64,000 bases of DNA from Photobacterium marinum (GCF_000331515.1 NZ_AMZO01000006.1:186001-250000), one strand, 5' to 3'. Positions 17,678-26,739 are shown, counted from the stretch's first letter. The notes: generated by a model from the letters alone, not told the origin. Numbers and translations: made by a program.

Positions 17678-18511
17678 TTATGCAATTGAAGTGATGTGTG
17701 AATCTGGAGAGGTGATTGCAGCCTCATGGTTGAGTTTGCTTAACAGTCCTTCATCGTCAATGTAAAAAATATTCGTGACACTTGCCGATAAGACGTTAGG
17801 TGAGGCGTACGTGTTAAATACGTTTGTAAATGCACGGGCACCATGCGTCACCTTTGTTTCATCCATGATTTCTGACCAGTCAATGATGTGAAACACGGAA
17901 GACTCAAAAAAGCGCTCTTTCAACTTAGATAAGACATCATCATAGTGCTGTCCCATGATGCCAGGGCACTTAATACCAAAGACATGATCAAGCTTATTGC
18001 TCAATAGAATTTCTTCACCCGTTTCGTTTAACTTCATCATGATTTTTGATTTCCCGTCATCGGAGGGGGTGAGTACACGAATAGAGCTATCGCCTATAGT
18101 TAAACGCTTCTTGAGTCGATTTATGGCGCGGTTTTTAGTCGTTTTTTCTGAAAAAAGTAAGAGCCTGTCTCTTTTTATCAGCTTGCTAGTTGCAAGTATG
18201 CTTTCGATCTCTTGAGGAAGGGTATTATCGGTGTCAGCTGGTTTGGCGTTGATCTCACAAACATCGCTGCCGCATTGCAGCCCTAAATCATCAATTAGGA
18301 TGCCAAATACGATACGGATTTTTTTACCATATTGTTGGATTAATTTTGTACCAAATTGAATGGCATCAGATAAGCTATTTTTTGCGAAATCATCTGCCCC
18401 ATAAGCTGGATTAAAATGACCTGCTTCAAGATATACAATGACCGGCTTTTTAGGTTCAAAATCTAATGTGTTTTCGATCTGTTGTAAAAGCGTTTGATAA
18501 TAATTTTTCAT
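17678..18511 (-). CDS. Unrecognised 277-residue protein, first gene of the island operon
   Basis: I cannot assign this to a family. It is soluble with no signal peptide. The N-terminal part alternates strands and helices (KKPVIVYLEAGHFNPAYGAD; IRIVFGILIDDLGLQCGSD), like a Rossmann-type alpha/beta fold. Cys80 and Cys85 (QCGSDVC) and a later Cys (FGIKCPGIMG) could carry sulfur or bind metal. A basic middle (KTTKNRAINRLKKRL) is notable. A TTG eight codons upstream is open, but AAGG precedes the ATG at 18511. The desulfurase gene follows after 15 bases. As the lead gene next to a desulfurase it may be the sulfur acceptor or the scaffold-forming enzyme; this is inference. Confidence 0.75.
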   Translation of the reverse strand: MKNYYQTLLQQIENTLDFEPKKPVIVYLEAGHFNPAYGADDFAKNSLSDAIQFGTKLIQQYGKKIRIVFGILIDDLGLQCGSDVCEINAKPADTDNTLPQEIESILATSKLIKRDRLLLFSEKTTKNRAINRLKKRLTIGDSSIRVLTPSDDGKSKIMMKLNETGEEILLSNKLDHVFGIKCPGIMGQHYDDVLSKLKERFFESSVFHIIDWSEIMDETKVTHGARAFTNVFNTYASPNVLSASVTNIFYIDDEGLLSKLNHEAAITSPDSHITSIA

Positions 18512-19760
18512 TTGTGGAACCTTGGATTTATTCAATCTTTTTCCTTGGGTTGGAAAACCCAGATTTGTACTTAGTTCTCGAGTATACGGAACGAATATAT
18601 TTCAAGATGGGCTAGTTATTACTCTATCTCTGACTGATATGTCTTAAAAACAATACTATATATATGTAACATTTGTAAATAAGAATATTATATATAAATG
18701 AACTTTGTAAATGATAATATTGTATATAAGCAATTCATGTAAATAAGTTCAGAGAGCTAAATCGGGATGAAAGATAAATTGCGTAATTTGACTTGATGGA
18801 TGGAAATTTTAATCCTGATTATCAAGGTAACTGTCGGTCATTTGGTGTTCACATATTAAAGTCGTCTAATGTATTTTCGAGTTCAAATACATTGGCTGAA
18901 GTTTATATACCTTACCAGTTTTGTGAGAAAACTGAGTCAGCTCAGATTCACGACAACGTGACAGGTACTTTCATTGAGCATCCAACCAACCGTTCTCCAG
19001 TAAGAGGACGTATTTAATGCCCCATCGGTTCAAAGTTGAGTGGTTAACAATGATGCTAGTAACTGAATGTATCTCTTTAGTTTCAAATGTTTGCGAGTGA
19101 TACTTGGGAGTGGCGGCCTGTGGATTTGATGGTCTTAATGTTTGAAATGATGAATATTAGTGAAGGTCATAACCAACCACTCTAGTTTGCGACAAACCCG
19201 ATGATTTTCTTAATGCAATACAATTTTTTAGCAGTGTCCAGACTCGTTTATTCAGAAGTTAATTCTCAATATAGATATAGTTTGAAAGCTGAAAAATCAA
19301 ATTAATGAGGTAATAAAACTAGGGGTTTGCAGTTAATAGTTCCTTAAAAAATTGAGCGTAAAAATCTTAAATATGATGATTGTCATCATAAAACTTAATA
19401 TCAAGTTCGACTACAAAATAATGCGCAAGTTGATTGCATCATAGCTAAGCCGTATACGGGATTTAATATATATACCTACTAGAGCAAGGTGTACAGTATG
19501 AGTAGGTGTGTTTTGTAGGTTGTTATATTTTCCTGATTATATTGATCTATGTTTTCTTGGTTTCTAGGCTCTGTTGAATCGCTCAGATAATACTCTATTA
19601 TTCCATTAATACCGAGCTCAATAATTATAGGCGAATTTTTATTTTGGTTAGCTGTTGAATATATGCCTTGGATTCAAATTGTAAGTGTGACATTCGCTGA
19701 AATAAAAACAGTGAGTTGTGACTATCATTACTCTTTACTCCCGCTAGGAAGTGAAAAGCT
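18512..19760. other. AT-rich region between the island operon and the IS30 remnant
   Basis: About 1.2 kb with very high A+T and no convincing gene. It holds the promoter of the minus-strand operon, a small leader hairpin (TGGGTT / AACCCA at 18546-18561) and the 32-bp repeat array at 18642-18755. Beyond about 18.8 kb the sequence looks like degraded transferred DNA. Confidence 0.5.
18642..18755. repeat. 32-bp tandem repeat array upstream of the island operon
   Basis: The word TGTAAAT recurs at 18674, 18706 and 18738, spacing exactly 32 bases each time. Copies 1 and 2 continue similarly (AAGAATATTATATATAA versus GATAATATTGTATATAA). A decayed fourth copy matching about 22 of 32 positions precedes them from 18642, and the last copy is cut short. 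The spacing is three helical turns, so a bound protein would sit on one face of the DNA. It lies 130-245 bases upstream of the operon's first start codon. This could be an operator or a silencer (H-NS-like) nucleation site. Confidence 0.7.
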
Positions 19761-20440
19761 ATGAATTATCAACAACTCACTGAGAATGAAAGGTATATGC
19801 TCTCTGCACTCAGAAAGCAAGGACTAAGAGCTCCTCAAATTACGAATGCACTTGGCCGTCACAAAAGTACCATCTATCGAGAGGTTAAGAGAAACTCCAG
19901 AGATAATCGTCATAGCGCTTACTACCAACCAGCTATTGCCAACACCAAAGTATTTACTCGCTGAAGTCGCTCACGCCGTAACCAGCAGTTCAGCACTTTG
20001 AGTTTTGTCATGGTAGACGCCTTACTTGCTATCAAATGGAGTCCGGAACAAATTGTTGGCTATCTCAAACTAAACCAGATACCTACGATGAGTCATGAAA
20101 CCCTCTACCAATATATTTGGAGCAATAGAAAGCAAGGCGATCTGCTATGGAAGCACCTGCGCTAAGCATCGAAAACACGTCGAAACGCTATCGTTCCAAA
20201 GATAGTTGTGGCCGTATAACCGCCAAGCACATAGGAGATCAATACCATTGTGGGAGAGGTACCAAACACTGCATCGTTACACTCGTTGAACGGCTCTCTG
20301 GCTATAATACTCTTATTGGGCAACTTGACGAAACCTATTCATTAAACAAACGTGTGATCAAACTTATCAATAAAGCGAAGCTATCTTTTAAAACCATCAC
20401 TGCAGATGGGGGGGCAAATAATCAGAGAATGCAGCACCCC
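19761..20440 (+). pseudogene. IS30 family transposase remnant
   Basis: The N-terminal helix-turn-helix of an IS30 transposase is clear (LTENERYMLSALRKQGLRAP, then ITNALGRHKSTIYREVKRNS). An in-frame TGA at 19962-19964 interrupts it. The same frame then continues with IKWSPEQIVGYLKLNQIPTM and SHETLYQYIWSNRKQGDLLW and meets a TAA at 20163. The rest runs in another frame from about 20147 (GRITAKHIGDQYHCGRGTKH, TLVERLSGYNTLIGQL, FKTITADGG) and stops where the catalytic core should continue. So it carries a nonsense mutation, a frameshift and a 3' deletion, and cannot be active. Terminal inverted repeats were not found. It marks the right border of the AT-rich island. Confidence 0.85.
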
Positions 20441-20443
20441 CAT

Positions 20444-20468
20444 AAAAAAAGGTTCCGCAAAGGGAGCC
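20444..20468 (-). terminator. Rho-independent terminator of the ABC exporter gene
   Basis: On the minus strand GGCTCC pairs with GGAACC (one mismatch) around a short loop, followed by seven T. It lies 30 bases past the ABC gene stop and immediately borders the IS30 remnant, so the insertion did not remove it. Confidence 0.75.
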
Positions 20469-20497
20469 TGATACTTAAATTGAATTGCTACAAGTGG

Positions 20498-22330
20498 CTA
20501 GACTTCGCTGGCGATAAAGCCACCTGTCTGGTGTTCCCATAGCTGGGCGTAGATGCCGTCTCTTTCCAGCAGTTCCTGGTGGGTACCTTGCTCAATGATT
20601 CGGCCATCGTCGATGACAATGAGGCGATCCATAGCGGCGATGGTGGACAGGCGGTGGGCAATCGCAATTACTGTTTTGCCTTCCATTAGCTGGTACAGGC
20701 TTTCCTGGATTGCGGCTTCAACTTCAGAATCGAGTGCTGAGGTTGCCTCATCAAGGATCAGGATCGGAGCATCCTTCAGTAGTACTCGGGAAATAGCTAC
20801 GCGCTGACGCTGTCCGCCGGACAGTTTTACTCCACGCTCGCCGACCTGTGCATCATAGCCGGTATTGCCATGCGGGTCGGTTAATGTGGTAATGAACTCA
20901 TGGGCATGAGCCTGTTTTGTTGCCCTGAGCAGATCGGCTTCACTTGCATCCGGATTACTGTACAGGATGTTTTCACGGATCGAACGGTGGAGCAGGGAGG
21001 TGTCCTGAGTTACCATGCCGATCTGTCCGCGAAGTGAATCCTGGGTGACATCTGCTATGTTCTGGCCGTCGATTTTGATGGTGCCGGATTCAACGTCATA
21101 GAATCGCATCAGCAGGTTAACCATGGTTGATTTACCCGCACCGGAGCGGCCGACAAGACCAACTTTTTCACCGGGTTTTATATCCAGTTTTAGCTTTTCA
21201 ATAACAGCTTTTTCTTCGCCATAGTTGAAGCTGACATTATCAAACTTGATCCCGCCATGATTAACAATCAGCTCCGGTGCATTAGGTTTATCTTCAATTG
21301 CAACCGGCTTAGACAGAGTCCTCATACCGTCTACTACGGTACCGAGGTTTTCGAACAGACCACCGACTTCCCACATGATCCATTTCGACATGCCGTTAAT
21401 GCGCAGCGCCAGGCTGACCGCAATGGCGATAGCGCCGATAGTGATGGCGGCATTTGTCCATAGCCAGATAGACAGGCCGGTAATAATAAAGACCAGTCCG
21501 TAGTTGATGGCTTCGACCGAGAGGTTAAAGCCGGTGACCAGTCGCATCTGGCGGTACACCGTATCTATAAAACCACTCATGCCCTGTTCGGCGTATTCGG
21601 TTTCGCGATTAGTGTGGGAGAATAGTTTGACCGTTGAAATGTTGGTGTAGCTGTCAACGATACGCCCGGTCATCATCGAGCGCGCATCGGCCTGCTCGGT
21701 GGCAACATGTTTCAGCTTCGGCACATAGAAAAACTGGATAGCGATATAAGCGCCCAGCCACAGTAGCATCGGCAGCATCAGGCGGTAATCGGATTTACCA
21801 ATCATTACCAGCATGGAGCCGAAGTAGACCGTGATATAAACCAGCACATCCAGGAGTTTCATTACGGTTTCACGTACCGACAGGGCTGTTTGCATCACTT
21901 TGGTGGCGATGCGTCCGGCAAACTCGTCCTGGTAGAAAGAGATGCTCTGGCGCAGTAAGTAACGGTGTGCCAGCCAGCGGATTGACATCGGGTAGTTGCC
22001 CAGCAGAGTTTGATGAACAATCAGCGAGTGAAGGGTAATCAGCAGCGGCACGATAATGACTATCACAAGCCCCATCGCCATTAGCTTTCCGCCTTCTTCA
22101 GCCCAGAAGGTGTCGGGATTGTGTGAGGCCAGCCAATCTACCAGTTGGCCCATAAAGCCAAACAGGGAGACTTCAACGATGGCGATGAGGGCACTCAGGA
22201 TTGCCATTGCGATGAGGGGCAACTCAAAGCCCCTTGTGTAGTGGCGCAGGAACGCAAACAGGTTATCGGGCGGCTGTTCGGGTTCATGGTGCGGAAATGC
22301 TGAAGCCAGCTTTTCAAACAGTTTATACAT
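20498..22330 (-). CDS. ABC exporter, fused permease and ATPase (MsbA-like)
   Basis: A 610-residue half-transporter that works as a homodimer or with a partner. An N-terminal soluble segment of about 35 residues precedes six transmembrane helices (about residues 38-330). The ATPase half has Walker A GRSGAGKST, Q-loop in GMVTQDTSLL, signature LSGGQRQR, Walker B ILILDEATS and the switch His in AIAHRLS. A lone gene with its own terminator. Sequence style resembles multidrug/lipid exporters of the YfiC/MdlB type. Substrate not known. Confidence 0.92.
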   Translation of the reverse strand: MYKLFEKLASAFPHHEPEQPPDNLFAFLRHYTRGFELPLIAMAILSALIAIVEVSLFGFMGQLVDWLASHNPDTFWAEEGGKLMAMGLVIVIIVPLLITLHSLIVHQTLLGNYPMSIRWLAHRYLLRQSISFYQDEFAGRIATKVMQTALSVRETVMKLLDVLVYITVYFGSMLVMIGKSDYRLMLPMLLWLGAYIAIQFFYVPKLKHVATEQADARSMMTGRIVDSYTNISTVKLFSHTNRETEYAEQGMSGFIDTVYRQMRLVTGFNLSVEAINYGLVFIITGLSIWLWTNAAITIGAIAIAVSLALRINGMSKWIMWEVGGLFENLGTVVDGMRTLSKPVAIEDKPNAPELIVNHGGIKFDNVSFNYGEEKAVIEKLKLDIKPGEKVGLVGRSGAGKSTMVNLLMRFYDVESGTIKIDGQNIADVTQDSLRGQIGMVTQDTSLLHRSIRENILYSNPDASEADLLRATKQAHAHEFITTLTDPHGNTGYDAQVGERGVKLSGGQRQRVAISRVLLKDAPILILDEATSALDSEVEAAIQESLYQLMEGKTVIAIAHRLSTIAAMDRLIVIDDGRIIEQGTHQELLERDGIYAQLWEHQTGGFIASEV

Positions 22331-22673
22331 AGAATGATGATTCCGGTTGAGCTTGTAGGTATCGGCTTCTCAGAGCCATGTCTTTATTGTTAACAGGAGA
22401 GGTGTTTATGCCTGCGTTGCTGGTTATAAGAAACAGGCATAGCACAAAAGGAATGGCACTACTTTATCAGAAGCCATTGGGTAAAAAATATCCACTATTG
22501 GCAATTATTTTATCTTTGACTTGGAGACTTCTTAAGTACCAATTCTGCCTGAAACTTGCCTGATTCTACTTTTTGGTATCGGGCTAGTATTATTTCGCCT
22601 GTACATTGCGTAAAAGAAAATTATGCGTTTTGTGGCGTATTGGCAAGATGGAAGGTAGGGAAAAGTAGGTAAT
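22331..22673. other. Intergenic region between the diguanylate cyclase and ABC exporter genes
   Basis: It carries the promoter of the ABC gene (minus) and the 3' side of the diguanylate cyclase transcript. A short inverted repeat ATGCCTG / CAGGCAT lies at 22408-22440. I see no gene in it. Confidence 0.35.
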
Positions 22674-22694
22674 AAAAAGCCACCTGTCGTGGCT
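22674..22694 (-). terminator. Rho-independent terminator of the diguanylate cyclase gene
   Basis: AGCCAC / GTGGCT stem with a 5-base loop, followed on the minus strand by TTTTTATTA. It starts 6 bases after the stop codon. Confidence 0.75.
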
Positions 22695-22699
22695 CTGGC

Positions 22700-23926
22700 T
22701 CAGTTGCTTTCTTGTACCATCTGGTTGCGGCCGGCTGACTTAGCTTGATAGAGGCATTTGTCCGCGCGACGTATCAGCTCATGGATATTGGCATCGCCGT
22801 TAACAACACCGGTACTGACAGTATAACGGATGGCATTGCCAAACAACGTCAGCTCGGTATCAGCGATATCCTGAGTCAGGGCTTGAAGGCGACGATAGAA
22901 AATGTCTTCTGAGTTGCCGTAGAGGATACAGAATTCTTCGCCGCCGAATCGAGCTACCAGGGCATCAGGGAAATACTGCTGCAGGGTATTAGCCAGCTCA
23001 ATGAGTACCAGATCTCCAATATGATGGCCGTAGGTATCATTCAGTACTTTGAAGTAGTCGATGTCCAACAGCGCCAGGCATCGCGGTCCTTTGAAATTCT
23101 TCACCAGATGGTGTTCAAAGAAGTAACGACGGTTCCAGGTCTTTGTCAGGTAATCCTGATTTGCCAGATGATAGAGTTGGCGCTCGGAGTCAAGGAAGTT
23201 CAGGGTACTGTGCAAGCGGCAGTAAAATTCTTCCTGATTAAATGGTTTTTTTAGGAAATCGTTTGCCCCGGCTTTCAAAAATTTAGCTGTTAGTGAAGCT
23301 TCATCACTGGCTGACAGGCCAATTACAGCTAGTTGTCGGGGTTGGAAAGTTTTTCGCAGTTCTTTGACCAGGCTGACACCATCTCGCTCCGGCATGGAAT
23401 AATCAGTAATGACCAGGGTGATATCATTTTCTTTGTTGATGACCTCTAGCGCTTCATCGCCGTTGCGGGCTTCTATGACTGTCAGGTATTGGCGTTCCAG
23501 TAAACTGCGGAGGTAACGGCGTGCGGTTGCTGAATCATCAACAACCAGAACTTTATGTTCATTATTTCGCTTCAGTCGGTTGAGGATCGGAATAATGCTG
23601 GAGATACAGGTCGGGCTGTCTTTGGGAATATAGTCAATAACCGTTTTAGCAAGCACTCGCTCACGGGTTAAGTCATCCATCAGTGCCGTCAGAACGATAA
23701 CCTTGATATCCATCGACAGGCAGACATCGATGATTTCACCGTCCTGGCCATCAGGCAGGCAATAGTCGAGAATTGCGCACAGAAAGTCAGTACTTTCATC
23801 CAGTACTTTTTCAGCTTCAGCAATACTGTCGGTCAGAACAGGTGTATATCCTGCTTTTCTTAATTCACTTTCAATAATGCGTCGGAAAGGTCGGCTATCT
23901 TCAACGACTAATATTTTATTATCCAT
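22700..23926 (-). CDS. Diguanylate cyclase with two receiver domains (REC-REC-GGDEF)
   Basis: A 408-residue cytoplasmic response regulator that makes cyclic di-GMP. The first receiver (about 1-118) has Asp9-type acidic pocket residues in VVEDSRP, phosphoacceptor Asp54 in AILDYCLPDG and Lys102. The second (about 125-243) has VVDDSATARR, phosphoacceptor Asp175 in VITDYSMPERDG and KKPF. The GGDEF domain (about 255-405) has an intact active motif GGEEF at 328-332. The inhibitory I-site RxxD is absent: FPDA is found instead, so product feedback should be weak. No kinase gene is adjacent, so the phosphodonor is unknown. Confidence 0.93.
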   Translation of the reverse strand: MDNKILVVEDSRPFRRIIESELRKAGYTPVLTDSIAEAEKVLDESTDFLCAILDYCLPDGQDGEIIDVCLSMDIKVIVLTALMDDLTRERVLAKTVIDYIPKDSPTCISSIIPILNRLKRNNEHKVLVVDDSATARRYLRSLLERQYLTVIEARNGDEALEVINKENDITLVITDYSMPERDGVSLVKELRKTFQPRQLAVIGLSASDEASLTAKFLKAGANDFLKKPFNQEEFYCRLHSTLNFLDSERQLYHLANQDYLTKTWNRRYFFEHHLVKNFKGPRCLALLDIDYFKVLNDTYGHHIGDLVLIELANTLQQYFPDALVARFGGEEFCILYGNSEDIFYRRLQALTQDIADTELTLFGNAIRYTVSTGVVNGDANIHELIRRADKCLYQAKSAGRNQMVQESN

Positions 23927-24391
23927 GTACCATTACCTGATGGGCATTACTTCATTCTAAATCCGAATGAAAGGCGCATTATGGGACATTTTTTTGACAG
24001 ATACAATTGATGAACTTCTTATTTTCAATTGGTTGGAGCAGATTGATTGGATTTACTGCTATATATTTGCTTTGGTTGCCAGTCAAATCCCTTTTATTTC
24101 ATGTGGTTAATATAAGTTATTGTCACTTTTGAAGCTTTGTTTGTTGAGTGTATATTGTGCTGGTTGCGTATAAGTTTACATCAATAAGCCATTGGTTTAA
24201 TAACATATAAGTGACAAATTAGGTGTTAGGTTTTTAAGTGGTGTCATTATTTTGTCGTATTGACGGGAAATAACTCTAATTATTTTGGTTGGGATATTTA
24301 ATCCCTGGTTATTTATATTGTTATTCAGATTAATCTCTGGAAATTTTATTAAAATAATTAACGTTTCCTTTTTTATTTTTTTGTGAAGAGA
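23927..24391. other. AT-rich intergenic region upstream of the diguanylate cyclase gene
   Basis: About 465 bases, strongly AT-rich, holding the promoter for the minus-strand cyclase gene. No gene or repeat is evident. Confidence 0.35.
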
Positions 24392-24420
24392 AAAAGCCCG
24401 CCGATATCTGACGGGCTTTG
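24392..24420 (-). terminator. Rho-independent terminator of the M20 peptidase gene
   Basis: AAAGCCCG / CGGGCTTT stem (24393-24400 with 24412-24419), followed on the minus strand by TTCTC after the T-rich arm. It lies 22 bases past the stop codon. Confidence 0.85.
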
Positions 24421-24441
24421 GTGTCGTTAATGTCGGCTAAA

Positions 24442-25560
24442 TCAGTGATGCTGGTTGCCGTGATGTTGATTGTAATGGTGAACGATTTTAGTCACTTCAT
24501 CAATCCGCCGGACGAAGCTCTGTTTGGAGGCGCGCTCGAATTCTGTGTGGTCACCGTCACCAAATGGGCCAAAGCCATCAAGGGTTGGTACTCCTGCACC
24601 GGCTGTGACGTTGGCATCACTGACTCCACCGCGTTGTTCGGTTTTCAGCGGGTAGCCAAGCAGATCAGCCAGGGTATTGATAAATTCCGCCTGGGCTCTG
24701 GATGGCATCATGACATTGCGCTGTAGGCCGCCGCTGATGGTTGCGCTGACACCTTCGACACCATGCTGGTCAATCAGAGCCGGGATGGCTTCCAGTATCC
24801 GTTGTTGCTCGCCGTCTTCGGCAAAGCGGGCTTCGGCCATTATTTTTGCGTAAGGTGAAATGGTATTGGTGCTGGTGCCGCCTTCAATCAAACCGACATT
24901 CACAGTGCTGCCGAGGTCAAGGTTTGTCAGGGCTGTCAGGGTGATCAGTAATTTTGCTGCCGCCAGGTTGGCATTTTTTCCGCTGGCGTAGTGGTTGCCG
25001 GCGTGGGCTGCGACGCCTTTAAGTTCGATACAATAGGTTGCGACTCCTTTGCGGCCATTAACTACCTCGTGATCTTCCCCTGCGGCTTCGAAATCAATAC
25101 AGGCGTCATAATCGCTGGCGATCTTGCTGGTCAGCAGTTTGCTGTCGTCGCTGCCGGTTTCCTCATCGCTTACCAGTAAAAAGTCGATATTGGTAATGCT
25201 GCCACTTTGTTCAAAGACGTTGCGAAGTGCTGACAGGGCAACAAAATTACCGCCTTTCATATCACAGGTGCCCGGACCGTATACCCACTCTGCATCTTCG
25301 CGAAATCCCTCAAAAGTATCTGGCGGGAAGACGGTATCTAAATGACCTATCAGCAATAATCTGGGTGTGTTACCGACGACCGGACTGCTTAGTAACAGAT
25401 GGTTACCTATGCGCTCGCGCCGGAAGATCTCTGCCGTCATGCCGAGCTCTTCCAGCCAGCTCTGCATTAGTTTGCCATTGGCATCTACGCCTTTTTTGTT
25501 TTGAGTCCATGAGTTAATTTCAACCAGCGTTTTTAAGTCTGAAAAGTCGATACGTTTCAC
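24442..25560 (-). CDS. M20 family metallopeptidase (ArgE/DapE/CPG2-like)
   Basis: A 372-residue zinc amidohydrolase of the glutamate-carboxypeptidase type. Metal ligands are visible: His in LIGHLDTV with the neighbouring Asp, the bridging Asp in YGPGTCDMKGG, the general-base Glu pair in VSDEETGSDD, a further ligand in CIDFEAAGED, and His near the end in GDGDHTEFE. The dimerisation lid (KGVAAHAGNHYASGKNA) is present. The start is GTG with AAGGA eight bases upstream; an in-frame start further up lacks a ribosome site. It ends in a His-rich tail (HHYNQHHGNQHH). It is divergent from the ATP-grasp operon, 180 bases away, and could trim the amide product made there. Confidence 0.9.
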   Translation of the reverse strand: MKRIDFSDLKTLVEINSWTQNKKGVDANGKLMQSWLEELGMTAEIFRRERIGNHLLLSSPVVGNTPRLLLIGHLDTVFPPDTFEGFREDAEWVYGPGTCDMKGGNFVALSALRNVFEQSGSITNIDFLLVSDEETGSDDSKLLTSKIASDYDACIDFEAAGEDHEVVNGRKGVATYCIELKGVAAHAGNHYASGKNANLAAAKLLITLTALTNLDLGSTVNVGLIEGGTSTNTISPYAKIMAEARFAEDGEQQRILEAIPALIDQHGVEGVSATISGGLQRNVMMPSRAQAEFINTLADLLGYPLKTEQRGGVSDANVTAGAGVPTLDGFGPFGDGDHTEFERASKQSFVRRIDEVTKIVHHYNQHHGNQHH

Positions 25561-25740
25561 AATTTGATTCCTTCCGATGTAATTGCGATTCACGCCCATT
25601 TGTCGATGAGAATTTCCACCCAGGTCACTGTTCTTGCTAATGCGCAACACTATGATGTGCAACTATATTAATACCGATTTGAAATCGTTTGGATGCCCAC
25701 GTGGCATATTTTTGAAGTGCGGATGATTAAGGAGTAAATC

Positions 25741-26739
25741 ATGGCCCCCCATCGTGTCGGTTTATGGATGTATCAGAACTCTGGCGGAACAGAGATTGAG
25801 CGCAAGATTGTGGAAAAGCTGAATGAAAGAAACATTGAAGCAATTACGGGGCTGGACCTGAACAACGCGTCGGCCAATAACGGCAGTATTTTCTGTAACG
25901 GCCATGCGATGGAAGAGCTGGATTTGTTCTTCTCTTATAACGCCGGGCAGCAGGGGCCGTTTCAGGTTTATCTGTATCAGACCCTTAGCAGTATGATACC
26001 GACCATCAATAATTATCAGTCTTTTGAACTGACAGAAGATAAGTTTCGCACTGCGCATCTTCTGAAAACTCATGGCATACCGACAGCCGATCACATTGTT
26101 TGTAATAAGAACAATATCGAAGAGTTGAAAGAGCACCTGCGGTTCTGGAACGGTAAAGCGATTTGCAAACCAGTTAATGGCTGGGGTGGCCGGGGCATTA
26201 TCAAGCTGGAAAACGAGCGGGATCTGGATCTGCTTAAACCTTATATTTCTGAGCAGGGCGCTCCTCAGTTTTATCTTGAGCGGGTAATTGAAAACGATTT
26301 CACTGATTATCGGATCGACATTGTCGATAACAAGTATGTTGCCTGTTATGGACGCAAAGCTGGCCCTGGTAGCTGGAAAACCAATATCACCAGTGGCGGT
26401 AGTGTGTTCCTTCGTGAACCGTCACAGGAAGTGATCGAGCTGGCGCAGAAAGCCGCTAAGGCAACCGGGCTCGAAGTGGCCGGTGTCGACATTATTTATG
26501 ATGTCGAGCATCAACAATATGTGGTGCTGGAAGTGAATGGTATTCCGGCCTTTGCGACGCCGGATCAGGAACAGTCCGGCCTGAATTTCAACGATACCAA
26601 GATTGCTTACCTGGTTGATCTGATGGAGCGAACCGTTACTCGTCGTGACGAAGTGCGCCCGGAAGTGTCAGCCATGGAATTCTCTCCTGCAGAAGTTGCA
26701 GCCCCTTCAAGCTCAGTCGTTAAGGAAAAAGTACTATGA
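25741..26739 (+). CDS. ATP-grasp ligase, RimK-like (first gene of ligase/carboxypeptidase operon)
   Basis: A 332-residue ATP-grasp amide ligase. The N-terminal domain is followed by AICKPVNGWGGRGIIKLE, the phosphate-binding strand-loop with its Lys. Further on are YLERVIENDFTDYRIDIVDN, an Arg/Asp nucleotide segment, and GVDIIYDVEHQQYVVLEVNG, the metal-binding Glu-x-Asn pair typical of RimK. RimK-type enzymes add amino acids to a peptide or cofactor carboxylate. AAGGAG precedes the ATG. It overlaps the second ligase gene by 4 bases (ATGA), so the two are translationally coupled. The Ala/Ser/Val-rich C-terminal tail is outside the fold. Substrate unknown. Confidence 0.88.
   Translation: MAPHRVGLWMYQNSGGTEIERKIVEKLNERNIEAITGLDLNNASANNGSIFCNGHAMEELDLFFSYNAGQQGPFQVYLYQTLSSMIPTINNYQSFELTEDKFRTAHLLKTHGIPTADHIVCNKNNIEELKEHLRFWNGKAICKPVNGWGGRGIIKLENERDLDLLKPYISEQGAPQFYLERVIENDFTDYRIDIVDNKYVACYGRKAGPGSWKTNITSGGSVFLREPSQEVIELAQKAAKATGLEVAGVDIIYDVEHQQYVVLEVNGIPAFATPDQEQSGLNFNDTKIAYLVDLMERTVTRRDEVRPEVSAMEFSPAEVAAPSSSVVKEKVL

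Noticed and set aside
18793-19017. A 74-codon open frame on the plus strand, divergent from the island operon (possible precursor peptide).
   Set aside because: It has no ribosome binding site, no recognisable motif, and lies in AT-rich degraded DNA. A precursor peptide is possible but not supported.
19567-19590. A terminal-repeat-like stretch (GGCTCTGTTGAATCGCTCAG) resembling the ends of IS5-type elements.
   Set aside because: No second copy or transposase of that family was found nearby; one short match is not enough.
22378-22563. A 61-codon open frame on the plus strand between the ABC exporter and diguanylate cyclase genes.
   Set aside because: No recognisable protein family; it overlaps a region needed for the ABC gene's promoter.
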